64,000 nucleotides of DNA from an uncultured Mollicutes bacterium (GTDB taxonomy: Bacteria; Bacillota_I; Bacilli_A; ML615J-28; CAG-313): positions 6,819 to 70,818 of the forward strand of contig UQBM01000008.1 of the NCBI GenBank assembly GCA_900539265.1, read 5' to 3'. How positions within the stretch are numbered: position 1 is the stretch's first letter; each line of letters begins with the position of its first letter. Positions 7,430 through 14,742 of this stretch are shown here, in pieces. Under the pieces are notes generated by a model. The model saw only the letters and a list, made by a program, of their open reading frames with translations, was not told where the DNA came from and ran no database searches. A program made the position numbers and the translations under genes.

Positions 7430-7855
7430 CTAATATAAAGCATTTTTAAGTAATTGAATAATTTTTTCAATTATCCAGTCACAACCTATGAAAAATAATG
7501 CTAAAACAATAGAAAATAAAACCACTTTTACTACATTCCACAAAAATTCTTTCCATTTTAACCCAGTAATATGCCTAATTTCTGTAAATGAAGGACGATA
7601 AAATGATGAGGCAACAAGCACAATTGAAATTGCACCTAATCCAATTAAAACCCATGAAAAAACAATTGTATTAGTTTTTCCACCTATTAACCAAGCCTCC
7701 TCAGGAATTGTTAATAACTTACCTTGTAATAAAATTACTCCAAGTTCAATTGCAAAAAGTCCTAAAAATAATAATAGATAATTTTCTAATTTATGCTCTG
7801 AAAGTAGGTACTCTACTACCCTATTTTTCTTTTCTGCTTTGATTTTTTCAGCCAT
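7430..7855 (-). CDS. secE: Preprotein translocase subunit SecE, long three-helix form
   Basis: Essential clamp of the SecYEG channel. 141 residues instead of the usual 60 or so for Firmicutes. The conserved SecE core is the C-terminal part: amphipathic TGLKWKEFLWNVVKVVLF followed by the last transmembrane helix (about 108-132). Two extra hydrophobic helices near 27-46 and 62-84 precede it, an architecture otherwise known from E. coli SecE. Identity rests on the core plus the rpmG-secE-nusG order. Confidence 0.88.
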   Translation of the reverse strand: MAEKIKAEKKNRVVEYLLSEHKLENYLLLFLGLFAIELGVILLQGKLLTIPEEAWLIGGKTNTIVFSWVLIGLGAISIVLVASSFYRPSFTEIRHITGLKWKEFLWNVVKVVLFSIVLALFFIGCDWIIEKIIQLLKNALY

Positions 7856-7867
7856 AATCTGACCCTC

Positions 7868-8017
7868 CTATTTTGTTTCTTTATGTACTGTATGTTTATT
7901 ACAACGTTTACAATACTTTTTAATAACTACTCTTTGGTTAGTATTTAATTTATTTTTTTCCGTTATATAATTGCGAGATAAACATTCCTCACAAACTAGT
8001 ATGACCTTCTCTCTCAT
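7868..8017 (-). CDS. rpmG: Ribosomal protein bL33
   Basis: 49-residue protein read directly from the minus strand: it begins MREKVILVCEECLSRNYITE and ends NKHTVHKETK. The four-cysteine zinc ribbon (CEEC and CKRC) marks the C+ form of L33. It carries a GGTGG ribosome binding site and its own promoter, and lies 12 bases before secE, the same place as rpmGB in B. subtilis. Confidence 0.95.
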   Translation of the reverse strand: MREKVILVCEECLSRNYITEKNKLNTNQRVVIKKYCKRCNKHTVHKETK

Positions 8018-8045
8018 ATATTTATAATACCACCTTGACTAATTC

Positions 8046-8074
8046 ATTATACTAAATTTACAATCAAAAGTCAA
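8046..8074 (-). promoter_or_regulatory. Sigma-A promoter of rpmG-secE-nusG
   Basis: TTGACT at 8069-8074 and TATAAT at 8046-8051 on the minus strand with a 17-bp spacer. The predicted transcript starts near 8039, about 20 bases before the rpmG start. Confidence 0.88.
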
Positions 8075-8083
8075 CTATTTAAA

Positions 8084-8617
8084 TTATTTTTTACGAGCTT
8101 TTTTTCTTATTCTATCAATTGCATCATAAATTTTTTTTACTTCACAATCCAATTCTTTAGCAATCTCTCTTGGTGTTTCTTTTTTAATAAACTTTAATTC
8201 ATATATTTTTCTTTCAAATAAAGATAAATTTAGATTTTCTTCATTTAAAATTTTATTTTCAACATTATTTGAAGCATCAACTATAAATTCTTCAATATTA
8301 TCCATATAAATTATTCTTTCCTTTTTATTTTTTTTCCGTAGCAAGTCAATGAATTTTCTTTTTAAAATTAAAGCAAAATAACTATTAAAACTTAGAAAGA
8401 ATTTATCATTATATGAATTTATGGCTTTAATAAGACATATTAAACCTTCTGCATAAAATTCTTCTCTTTCATCAGGTAGTAAATTAATTTTACTAATCTT
8501 GGAAAGAATGAATGGTTTATACTTATTAATCAAAATCTCTCTTGCTAAATCATCGTTATCATAAATTAAATACAATAATTCATTATCATTGTATTTCTGA
8601 ATAAAAATCCCCCCCAT
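8084..8617 (-). CDS. sigH: Sigma-H-type RNA polymerase sigma factor
   Basis: 177 residues, a sigma-70 family protein with region 2 near residues 25-95 (INKYKPFILSKISK, then YAEGLICLIKAINSYN) and region 4 near 130-175 (LSLFERKIYELKFIKKETPR followed by a helix-turn-helix). Assignment to SigH (Spo0H) rests on this architecture and on its position directly before rpmG-secE-nusG, which is the Bacillus order. In sporulating Bacillus SigH drives early sporulation and competence genes; in non-sporulators it may serve competence only. The start ATG is followed by six G residues, so the true start is uncertain; it lies 8 bases after the rlmB stop and may be translationally coupled. The yacP gene usually found between rlmB and sigH is missing. 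Confidence 0.82.
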   Translation of the reverse strand: MGGIFIQKYNDNELLYLIYDNDDLAREILINKYKPFILSKISKINLLPDEREEFYAEGLICLIKAINSYNDKFFLSFNSYFALILKRKFIDLLRKKNKKERIIYMDNIEEFIVDASNNVENKILNEENLNLSLFERKIYELKFIKKETPREIAKELDCEVKKIYDAIDRIRKKARKK

Positions 8618-8626
8618 CTTATTTAA

Positions 8627-9352
8627 TTAGTTTTCAAACCGATTCCGCAGTATTTCATAAAAAATAATACTTGCGCTTACCGAAGCATTAAGTGATGTTA
8701 TATGCCCTATCATTGGAATATTAACAAAAAAATCACAGTTTTCTTTTACAAGTCTTGAAATACCAAATCCCTCTGAACCAATGACAACTGCAATCTTACC
8801 TTTATAATCTTGCTTGCGATAATCAATAGATCCTTTCATATCTAAACCGATTACCCAAAATCCTTCTGATTTTAATTTTTTAATTGTTTGAACTAAATTG
8901 GTCACTTGTGATACTTTTACATATTCAATAGCTCCAGTAGATACTTTGGCAACCGTTTGATTTAAAGAAACACTACGATTTTTCGGAATAATAATTCCAT
9001 CAATTCCTGTTGCATCAGCTGTTCTCATAATCGCCCCTAAATTATGTGGGTCTTCTAAACCATCTAGTATAACTAAAGTTGCATGCTCTTGACCATTTAT
9101 TTCTTCTAGTATTCTATCTAAATCAATATATTTGTATTCAGCAATCTCAACTACAACTCCTTGATGATTTGAACCAAATTTTTTATTTAACTCGATTAAC
9201 GTCATTTCAATTATTTCAATTTGTTTTTCTTTAGCTATTTTTTTTATGTTATCATTATCATGACTTTTATTTTTTTTTAACATAAATATTTTTTTTATAT
9301 CTTTGTTAACTTTTAAACTTTCTATTGCTGCATTTTTACCATATATAAACAT
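8627..9352 (-). CDS. rlmB: 23S rRNA 2'-O-ribose methyltransferase, TrmH/RlmB family
   Basis: SPOUT methyltransferase, 241 residues. The N-terminal substrate-binding domain begins FIYGKNAAIESLKVN. The catalytic domain shows the three family motifs: LDGLEDPHNLGAIMRTADA (near 93), VIGSEGFGISRLVKENCD (near 190), and IPMIGHITSLNASVSASI near the end. RlmB-type enzymes methylate a 23S rRNA guanosine; the specific position cannot be read from sequence. It abuts mrnC with no gap, as in the Bacillus cysS-mrnC-rlmB cluster. Confidence 0.92.
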   Translation of the reverse strand: MFIYGKNAAIESLKVNKDIKKIFMLKKNKSHDNDNIKKIAKEKQIEIIEMTLIELNKKFGSNHQGVVVEIAEYKYIDLDRILEEINGQEHATLVILDGLEDPHNLGAIMRTADATGIDGIIIPKNRSVSLNQTVAKVSTGAIEYVKVSQVTNLVQTIKKLKSEGFWVIGLDMKGSIDYRKQDYKGKIAVVIGSEGFGISRLVKENCDFFVNIPMIGHITSLNASVSASIIFYEILRNRFEN

Positions 9353-9739
9353 CTATTCACCACTTTCAACAATTGAAAAAATCATTTTAATAATTTCATC
9401 TAATCTTTCATTATCACCTTTTAAAAATAAATAGCCAATAACTGCTTCAAGACCTGTTGATACTATATATGCTGTATGATCAACATTTTTCCGATAACCA
9501 TGTGGTGCATTATTACGACCTCTTAAAAAATATTGCATTTCATCAATTGTTAAATATTTTTTTAAATTTTCAAATATATATTGATGAGCATAAGCAGAAA
9601 CATATTTTATACTAACTTTACGAAGTTGAGCATTTTTAGTAATACCCTTTTCTAATAAATGAACCCGAACCCTTAATTCAAAATAGGCATCACCAACATA
9701 AGCCAAATTACTACCATTTAGTATCTGATAATTATTCAT
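9353..9739 (-). CDS. mrnC: Mini-ribonuclease III
   Basis: 128 residues, a stand-alone RNase III catalytic domain without the double-stranded RNA-binding domain. The signature LAYVGDAYFELRVRVHLLEK is at residues about 13-32, followed by YFLRGRNN, and the second acidic cluster TGLEAVIGYLFLKGD. In B. subtilis this enzyme matures the 3' and 5' ends of 23S rRNA. Its start codon overlaps the cysS stop and its stop abuts rlmB, so all three are co-translated. Confidence 0.92.
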   Translation of the reverse strand: MNNYQILNGSNLAYVGDAYFELRVRVHLLEKGITKNAQLRKVSIKYVSAYAHQYIFENLKKYLTIDEMQYFLRGRNNAPHGYRKNVDHTAYIVSTGLEAVIGYLFLKGDNERLDEIIKMIFSIVESGE

Positions 9740-11091
9740 TATAATTTTATATCCATTTCTATAATTTTTAATCTAAGTTCATCAGCTTTCGCAAAATCTT
9801 TATTTTCTCTTGCCTTTTGCCAATTGTTAATAAGTTCTTTTTCTTGAATTGACAGTGGCTTAATATCGACGTAAAGACCAAAAATATCAAACATATCTTG
9901 GAGTGTTTTTAAGTCATCTTTTAATTCATCTAATGAACAATCCTTGTTTCTTAAATCTTTATTACTCTTTTTTTGATGATTATAAAGAATACTTAAAGCA
10001 TTAGCTGTATTAAAATCATAAGCCATTTCATTTAAAAATTCCTTCATAATTTCTAAATCATTACCACCAAATTGTAAATTACTAAGTTCAATTTTTCGAT
10101 ATAAACTAATATATGTTTTTTCGAATTTTTCCCATTCTATAGTCATCTTTTTCATTAATTCATCGGTATAATTAATCGTTTGTCGATAATGATTAGCCAA
10201 AACAAATAATCGATATGCTTGAGGAGGGTATTCATTAATGATATCCTTTAACCAAATAACGTTACCCAATGATTTGCTCATCTTTTCACCACTCAAATCT
10301 ATTCTAGCATTGTGAATCCAATAATTAGCAATTGTATGATTATTAAGCGCAATTGATTGCGCAATCTCATTTTCATGATGGGGAAATTTTAAATCGTTCC
10401 CACCTCCATGAATATCAATTTTTCCACCAAATATCTTATCAATCATAACTACACATTCCGTATGCCAACCAGGCCTTCCCATTCCAAACGGACTTGGCCA
10501 TTTTTTTCCAATATCGCTCGTTTTTTTCCATAAAGTAAAATCAGCAGGATCCTTTTTATTCTTATTAATGTCAATTCGTGACCCACTTTCTAAATTATCT
10601 AATTTTTGATTACTTAAAATACCATATTCTGGAATACTTCTAACATCAAAATATACATCATCTCCACTTTTATAAGCATGTCCAGTTTTAACTAATTCAT
10701 CAATGTATAAAATTATATCTTCAATATGTTCAGTCACTCTAGGATGAATTACTTGTTTATTACAACCAATTTTATCACAGGCATCTAAATAAGCCTTTAT
10801 ATATTTTTCACTAACTATATCTTCCGTTGTATTTTCTTCTATTGCCTTTTTAATAATTTTATCGTCAATATCAGTAAAATTTGATACCATCTTTACTTTA
10901 TAGCCAATATATTCAAAAAATCTTCTTACTGTATCAAAAAAAATAACTGGCCTTGCATTTCCGATATGCATATGATTATAAACAGTCGGACCACAAACAT
11001 ACATTGATATTTCGTCATCTTTTATCGGTTTAAAATTTTCCATTTTATTAGTTAAGGAATTATACACTTTTATATTATCTTTTATCATCAC
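9739..11091 (-). CDS. cysS: Cysteinyl-tRNA synthetase
   Basis: Class I synthetase of 450 residues. The N-terminal zinc-binding CGPTVYNHMHIGNARP contains the HIGH motif; GWHTEC and HGGGNDLKFPHHENE supply the other zinc ligands and the active site; KMSKS appears in GEKMSKSLGNVIW. The C-terminal helical DALR region is short. Its start overlaps the stop of a small membrane protein gene by 4 bases. No T-box was seen upstream. Confidence 0.97.
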   Translation of the reverse strand: MMIKDNIKVYNSLTNKMENFKPIKDDEISMYVCGPTVYNHMHIGNARPVIFFDTVRRFFEYIGYKVKMVSNFTDIDDKIIKKAIEENTTEDIVSEKYIKAYLDACDKIGCNKQVIHPRVTEHIEDIILYIDELVKTGHAYKSGDDVYFDVRSIPEYGILSNQKLDNLESGSRIDINKNKKDPADFTLWKKTSDIGKKWPSPFGMGRPGWHTECVVMIDKIFGGKIDIHGGGNDLKFPHHENEIAQSIALNNHTIANYWIHNARIDLSGEKMSKSLGNVIWLKDIINEYPPQAYRLFVLANHYRQTINYTDELMKKMTIEWEKFEKTYISLYRKIELSNLQFGGNDLEIMKEFLNEMAYDFNTANALSILYNHQKKSNKDLRNKDCSLDELKDDLKTLQDMFDIFGLYVDIKPLSIQEKELINNWQKARENKDFAKADELRLKIIEMDIKL

Positions 11092-11273
11092 TTTTTTACC
11101 TCTTTCAAAAAACTATTTTTTTTACTTTTTTTATTAACAATTTGCATTACCATTATAATGATTCCAACAAATGAAATTTCAAGCATAATAAAAGAGAGTA
11201 ATCCGCAAATATTTTCAGTCCTTTCTCCTAAAAAAAGAACAATACTTATAATATATATTATATTATTAACCAT
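11088..11273 (-). CDS. Small two-helix membrane protein upstream of cysS
   Basis: 61 residues starting at the ATG at 11273, chosen because AGAGGTG lies 4 bases upstream; a longer frame has no ribosome binding site. Two hydrophobic stretches (about 4-14 and 23-42) flank the polar GERTENIC, and the tail is lysine-rich. It overlaps cysS by ATGA, which supports real translation. I do not recognise the family. It follows the rpsI terminator with no evident promoter, so it may depend on read-through. Confidence 0.6.
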   Translation of the reverse strand: MVNNIIYIISIVLFLGERTENICGLLSFIMLEISFVGIIIMVMQIVNKKSKKNSFLKEVKK

Positions 11274-11300
11274 ATCACACCTCTTAAAAATACTTTTTTG

Positions 11301-11335
11301 AAAAAATAAGACCACAAATCTTTTTTTGTGGTCTT
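11301..11335 (-). terminator. Terminator of rplM-rpsI
   Basis: Perfect 11-bp stem AAGACCACAAA / TTTGTGGTCTT (11308-11318 with 11325-11335) and a minus-strand TATTTTTT tract. It lies 37 bases after the rpsI stop. Confidence 0.9.
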
Positions 11336-11372
11336 AAATAAACATAAACTAAGCGTATATTTAAAAATACGA

Positions 11373-11765
11373 TTAACGCTTTGAGAATTGTGGTGCACGA
11401 CGAGCTTTACGAAGACCGTATTTTTTACGTTCTGTAGCACGTGGATCACGAGTAAGCAAACCCGCTTTTTTCAAAAGTGGACGATAATCAGGATTAACTA
11501 ATAATAATGCACGACTAATTCCAAGACGGATTGCACCTGCTTGACCACTAATTCCACCACCATTTACATTTACATAAATATCATATTGTGTTCCTGTTTC
11601 TGTTAAATTAAGTGGTTGTAATACGTCAAGGCGAATAGCGGCTGAAGGAATATATTCTACGAAATTACGATCATTCACAACAAATTTTCCATTACCAGGT
11701 ACTAAACGTACTCTTGCAACCGAACTTTTGCGACGACCAGTAGCTTGATAAACTGCTTTTTCCAT
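11373..11765 (-). CDS. rpsI: Ribosomal protein uS9
   Basis: 130 residues, full length. The N-terminus YQATGRRKSSVARVRLVPG, the central GGGISGQAGAIRLGISRALL and the basic C-terminal tail ending in QFSKR, which reaches the P-site tRNA, are all typical. It follows rplM by 12 bases in the universal L13-S9 operon. Confidence 0.98.
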   Translation of the reverse strand: MEKAVYQATGRRKSSVARVRLVPGNGKFVVNDRNFVEYIPSAAIRLDVLQPLNLTETGTQYDIYVNVNGGGISGQAGAIRLGISRALLLVNPDYRPLLKKAGLLTRDPRATERKKYGLRKARRAPQFSKR

Positions 11766-11777
11766 TCTTCTATCCTC

Positions 11778-12224
11778 CTATTTAATTTCTAAAGGAAATA
11801 CTTCAGGTTTTTGAGCATTTTGTTCATGTTCAGGTCCAACATAAACATAAAGACGACGATACATATTGTCACCTTGTGGTCCCTTTGGAAGCATCCCTCT
11901 TACCGCAAATTCAACAATCTTTTGTGGTTGTTTATCCATCATTTCTTGAGCAGTACGTGTTTTTAAACCACCTGCATATTGTGAATGGCGATAATATTTT
12001 TTACCTTGCATCTTATTTCCTGTTAAAGCAACTTTTTCTGCATTAATAACAATTACATAATCACCACCATCAATATGTGGTGTATATGTTGGTTTGTGTT
12101 TACCTTTTAAAACAGTAGCAATCGCAACTGACATACGACCTAAAACTAAATCGGTTGCATCAATCACATACCATTTACGATTTTCTCTTGCGCTTTTAAC
12201 TGTATCCATATAAGTTGTACGCAT
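11778..12224 (-). CDS. rplM: Ribosomal protein uL13
   Basis: 148 residues. Recognisable stretches are KWYVIDATDLVLGRMSVAIA near residue 17, GDYVIVINAEKVALTGNK and the signature AVRGMLPKGPQGDNMYRRLY near 107. L13 is an early assembly protein of the large subunit and, in Firmicutes, the presumed ligand of its own leader RNA, which is present upstream here together with a consensus promoter. Confidence 0.98.
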   Translation of the reverse strand: MRTTYMDTVKSARENRKWYVIDATDLVLGRMSVAIATVLKGKHKPTYTPHIDGGDYVIVINAEKVALTGNKMQGKKYYRHSQYAGGLKTRTAQEMMDKQPQKIVEFAVRGMLPKGPQGDNMYRRLYVYVGPEHEQNAQKPEVFPLEIK

Positions 12225-12244
12225 TTTTATTTCCTCCTAAATTA

Positions 12245-12296
12245 ATAATTGAAGGGCTTAATTTTGTGGGTTTTAAGTCTCTCGACTAAATGTATC
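12245..12296 (-). promoter_or_regulatory. Ribosomal protein L13 leader RNA
   Basis: On the minus strand GTCGAGAGACTTAAAACCCA is followed by CAAAATTAAGCCCTTC, which matches the small L13 leader of Firmicutes as I know it: short stems from GAGACTTAA with TTAAG, and the conserved ACCCACA. It occupies the region between the rplM promoter and its ribosome binding site. L13 autoregulation is the accepted role of the family. Confidence 0.8.
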
Positions 12297-12302
12297 GTAT
12301 AG

Positions 12303-12331
12303 ATTATACACTAATATGAAGAAATTGTCAA
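12303..12331 (-). promoter_or_regulatory. Consensus sigma-A promoter of rplM-rpsI
   Basis: TTGACA at 12326-12331 and TATAAT at 12303-12308, 17-bp spacer, minus strand. It sits just beyond the stop codon of the upstream YitT gene. Confidence 0.92.
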
Positions 12332-12360
12332 ATAATAAAGCCTTTTTTATAAGTTCAAAA

Positions 12361-13449
12361 TTAGATAACACTTCTTTGAACATAATTTCCATGTATCATT
12401 TTTACTTTTGTCGTAATTATAAATGCTTTGGGATCAACTGAATGAATAAGTGCCATATATTCAGGAATTTCAAAATTAATTGCATATATTTCAATAACTT
12501 TTTTACATTTATTTGTATATCCACCAACAGCATCATAAATCGTCATACTATGATAAAAATGTTCAAGTAAAACTTTTTTTAATTCTTCAGCCTTATCAGT
12601 TATAATTTCAAGTCTAGTTGTTTGATAAGTTTGATACATTGCTTGTAAAACTTTCATATAAATTATTAAACGAATAACAGTATATAGAACATTTTCCACA
12701 CTAATTAAAGAAGATGCACAAATAATAGAAATATCAACTAAAAATTGATATTTAGTAAACGGAATTCTTTTCTTCATCACTAAATAATTAGAAATAATAT
12801 CCATTCCTCCTGTTGAGCCACCACCTTTTAAACAAAGAGCAGCACCATATCCTGTAATAAGACCACCAATAATCGCAAGTAATAATCTTGTTCCTGGTTG
12901 CATATTAGTTCTAAATGCATTTTCAAGTGCAATCGTTGTTGAACTATGAAGAATATTAAAATCTCCTTTAAAGGCATCTATCAGACCACCACCAACATTT
13001 CCACCATCACTTAATAGATAAATAAACGGACTAACTGTAATATTGGAAATTAATGACATTAAAATAGACTGTATAGCAATTGATACAACTGTTAAAATAG
13101 CAAAATGTTTGCTAACACCGCGCCATCCAATCATTAAAAGTGGAATATTTATAATCGCCACAAACAGGCCAATATATCCTCTAATAGCGGTTGAGCCACC
13201 AAATTTTTCAATTAAACCAACAATTAATTGAGAAACTCCCGTTACACCACCTGAAAAATAACCACCAAGTTGCAAAAGCCATACAACCCCAAAAGAATAT
13301 ATTACCGATCCTAAAACAACAAGGACAATAGATTTTCTCATTTTCTTCTTTTCACATTTATCATTTTCACATCCTAAATGACCAAAAACATATCGATTTT
13401 TTTTTGATACTCCACCCTCATTAGGGATATTAGATTGTTCGTTTTCCAT
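12361..13449 (-). CDS. YitT-family membrane protein with DUF2179 domain (copy 1)
   Basis: 362 residues. A cysteine-containing hydrophilic N-terminus (GHLGCENDKCEKKKMRK) precedes five or six transmembrane helices from about residue 40 to 270, with the family loops GGYFSGGVTGVSQLI and CLKGGGSTGGMDIIS. The C-terminal cytosolic DUF2179 domain begins near RLEIITDKAEELKK and carries the ITTKVKMIHG-type end. Function of the family is not established. The N-terminal extension is longer than in the second copy at 50880-51860. It lies between the rplM promoter and an antiporter gene. Confidence 0.82.
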   Translation of the reverse strand: MENEQSNIPNEGGVSKKNRYVFGHLGCENDKCEKKKMRKSIVLVVLGSVIYSFGVVWLLQLGGYFSGGVTGVSQLIVGLIEKFGGSTAIRGYIGLFVAIINIPLLMIGWRGVSKHFAILTVVSIAIQSILMSLISNITVSPFIYLLSDGGNVGGGLIDAFKGDFNILHSSTTIALENAFRTNMQPGTRLLLAIIGGLITGYGAALCLKGGGSTGGMDIISNYLVMKKRIPFTKYQFLVDISIICASSLISVENVLYTVIRLIIYMKVLQAMYQTYQTTRLEIITDKAEELKKVLLEHFYHSMTIYDAVGGYTNKCKKVIEIYAINFEIPEYMALIHSVDPKAFIITTKVKMIHGNYVQRSVI

Positions 13450-13475
13450 GATTTTTTTCCTTTTATTATTATATA

Positions 13476-14741
13476 TTATTTTATTTTATTAACTGGATTT
13501 ATAATCCTAATATCATTTTCTTTTTTACTATAACCAAATCTTTTTGTAATATCAAATAAGATTGGTGGGATAATACATGTTAATGATGAAGCAATTATTA
13601 GTGCATTCATAAATTTTTTGGTAAAAACACCAAATTCCTCAGAAGCAATAACAACAATTAGTGTACAAGCTACAAACAAAGTTGTCTGAATTACTGTCGA
13701 AAAATTAAACCATCGACATAAATACATAAACGGAATTTTTACAATTATCAACATTCCAAACAAAATTAAAATTAATGATAAATTTTCCCATTTAAATATT
13801 TCTTGAATCGGCATCAAAAGACCAATTTTTAGGCCTACTAACATATAAAAAATAGGCACAAAAATTCCATAACCAATAATCTCAAGTTTATGAATATTAG
13901 TTTCACTTGGTTTTGCGGACTTAATAACCATTCCAGCTAAAAAGGCACCCAAAATATATTCAACCCCAGAAATACTACAAAGAATCATTAAACCAAGTAA
14001 TAAAGCTATAGTCAATCTTACTCCAAAATGTACAATACCATCAGAAATTTTTTTAAAACTACTTAACTTCAAATAGCGACTAAAAATATATACAATTAAC
14101 AAAATGATTACAAGAATTAATAAAAGCCAAGGTTTTTGTTCTTTTGTCATTCCCAATGTCATCATTAAAATACTAAGTGCTACAATAGATAATAACTCGG
14201 CTTTAGTAGAATAACTACTAATAATTTTACCAATTGTACTATTGCTTAAACCTTCTTCATGGACCAAAGGAATTACAATTGAAGCAAAAGTGCTACAAAA
14301 AATAATTGTCAAAACAATAACACCAATAACTTTATTATTCATAAAACCTAAAAATAAAAATGAACCACCAATGCTACACAATATAATTGTAAATAATAAA
14401 ATTGTAGTTAATCTACTAATATGTAAATATGAATCTCCTTTTTTATGCTTTCCTAAAACAGTAAAATCAGTATCTAATCCGCTTAAAAATAAAAGGATTC
14501 CCATTCCAATGGAATAAAGTCCTTCCATAAATGGTGTAAGTTCATTATTATTTACAAAAAATTCTTTAGATGAAAAACTAGCAAGTAAAATTCCTGTTAA
14601 AATTTCAATTACTAAAACAGGAATAAATTTTATTCGACAGATTGCTAAAATTACGGGAATGATTGCGGCAAGTCCTAATAAAATTACAATTGGTAATAAA
14701 ACTTTTAAATCAAAATTTGTACTTGATAAATAAATAAACAT
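13476..14741 (-). CDS. CPA2-type cation:proton antiporter (Kef/NhaP-like membrane domain)
   Basis: 421 residues with about 12 hydrophobic helices. The sodium/proton exchanger fold is indicated by GMGILLFLSGLDTDFTVLGK near residue 80, STFASIVIPLVHEEGLSNST near 150 and GAFLAGMVIKSAKPSETNIH near 265. There is no C-terminal TrkA-N or RCK domain, so regulation by NAD or glutathione as in KefC is unlikely. Transported ion unknown (sodium or potassium against protons). It begins one base after the metG stop, so the two are probably co-transcribed. Confidence 0.82.
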   Translation of the reverse strand: MFIYLSSTNFDLKVLLPIVILLGLAAIIPVILAICRIKFIPVLVIEILTGILLASFSSKEFFVNNNELTPFMEGLYSIGMGILLFLSGLDTDFTVLGKHKKGDSYLHISRLTTILLFTIILCSIGGSFLFLGFMNNKVIGVIVLTIIFCSTFASIVIPLVHEEGLSNSTIGKIISSYSTKAELLSIVALSILMMTLGMTKEQKPWLLLILVIILLIVYIFSRYLKLSSFKKISDGIVHFGVRLTIALLLGLMILCSISGVEYILGAFLAGMVIKSAKPSETNIHKLEIIGYGIFVPIFYMLVGLKIGLLMPIQEIFKWENLSLILILFGMLIIVKIPFMYLCRWFNFSTVIQTTLFVACTLIVVIASEEFGVFTKKFMNALIIASSLTCIIPPILFDITKRFGYSKKENDIRIINPVNKIK

Positions 14742-14742
14742 A

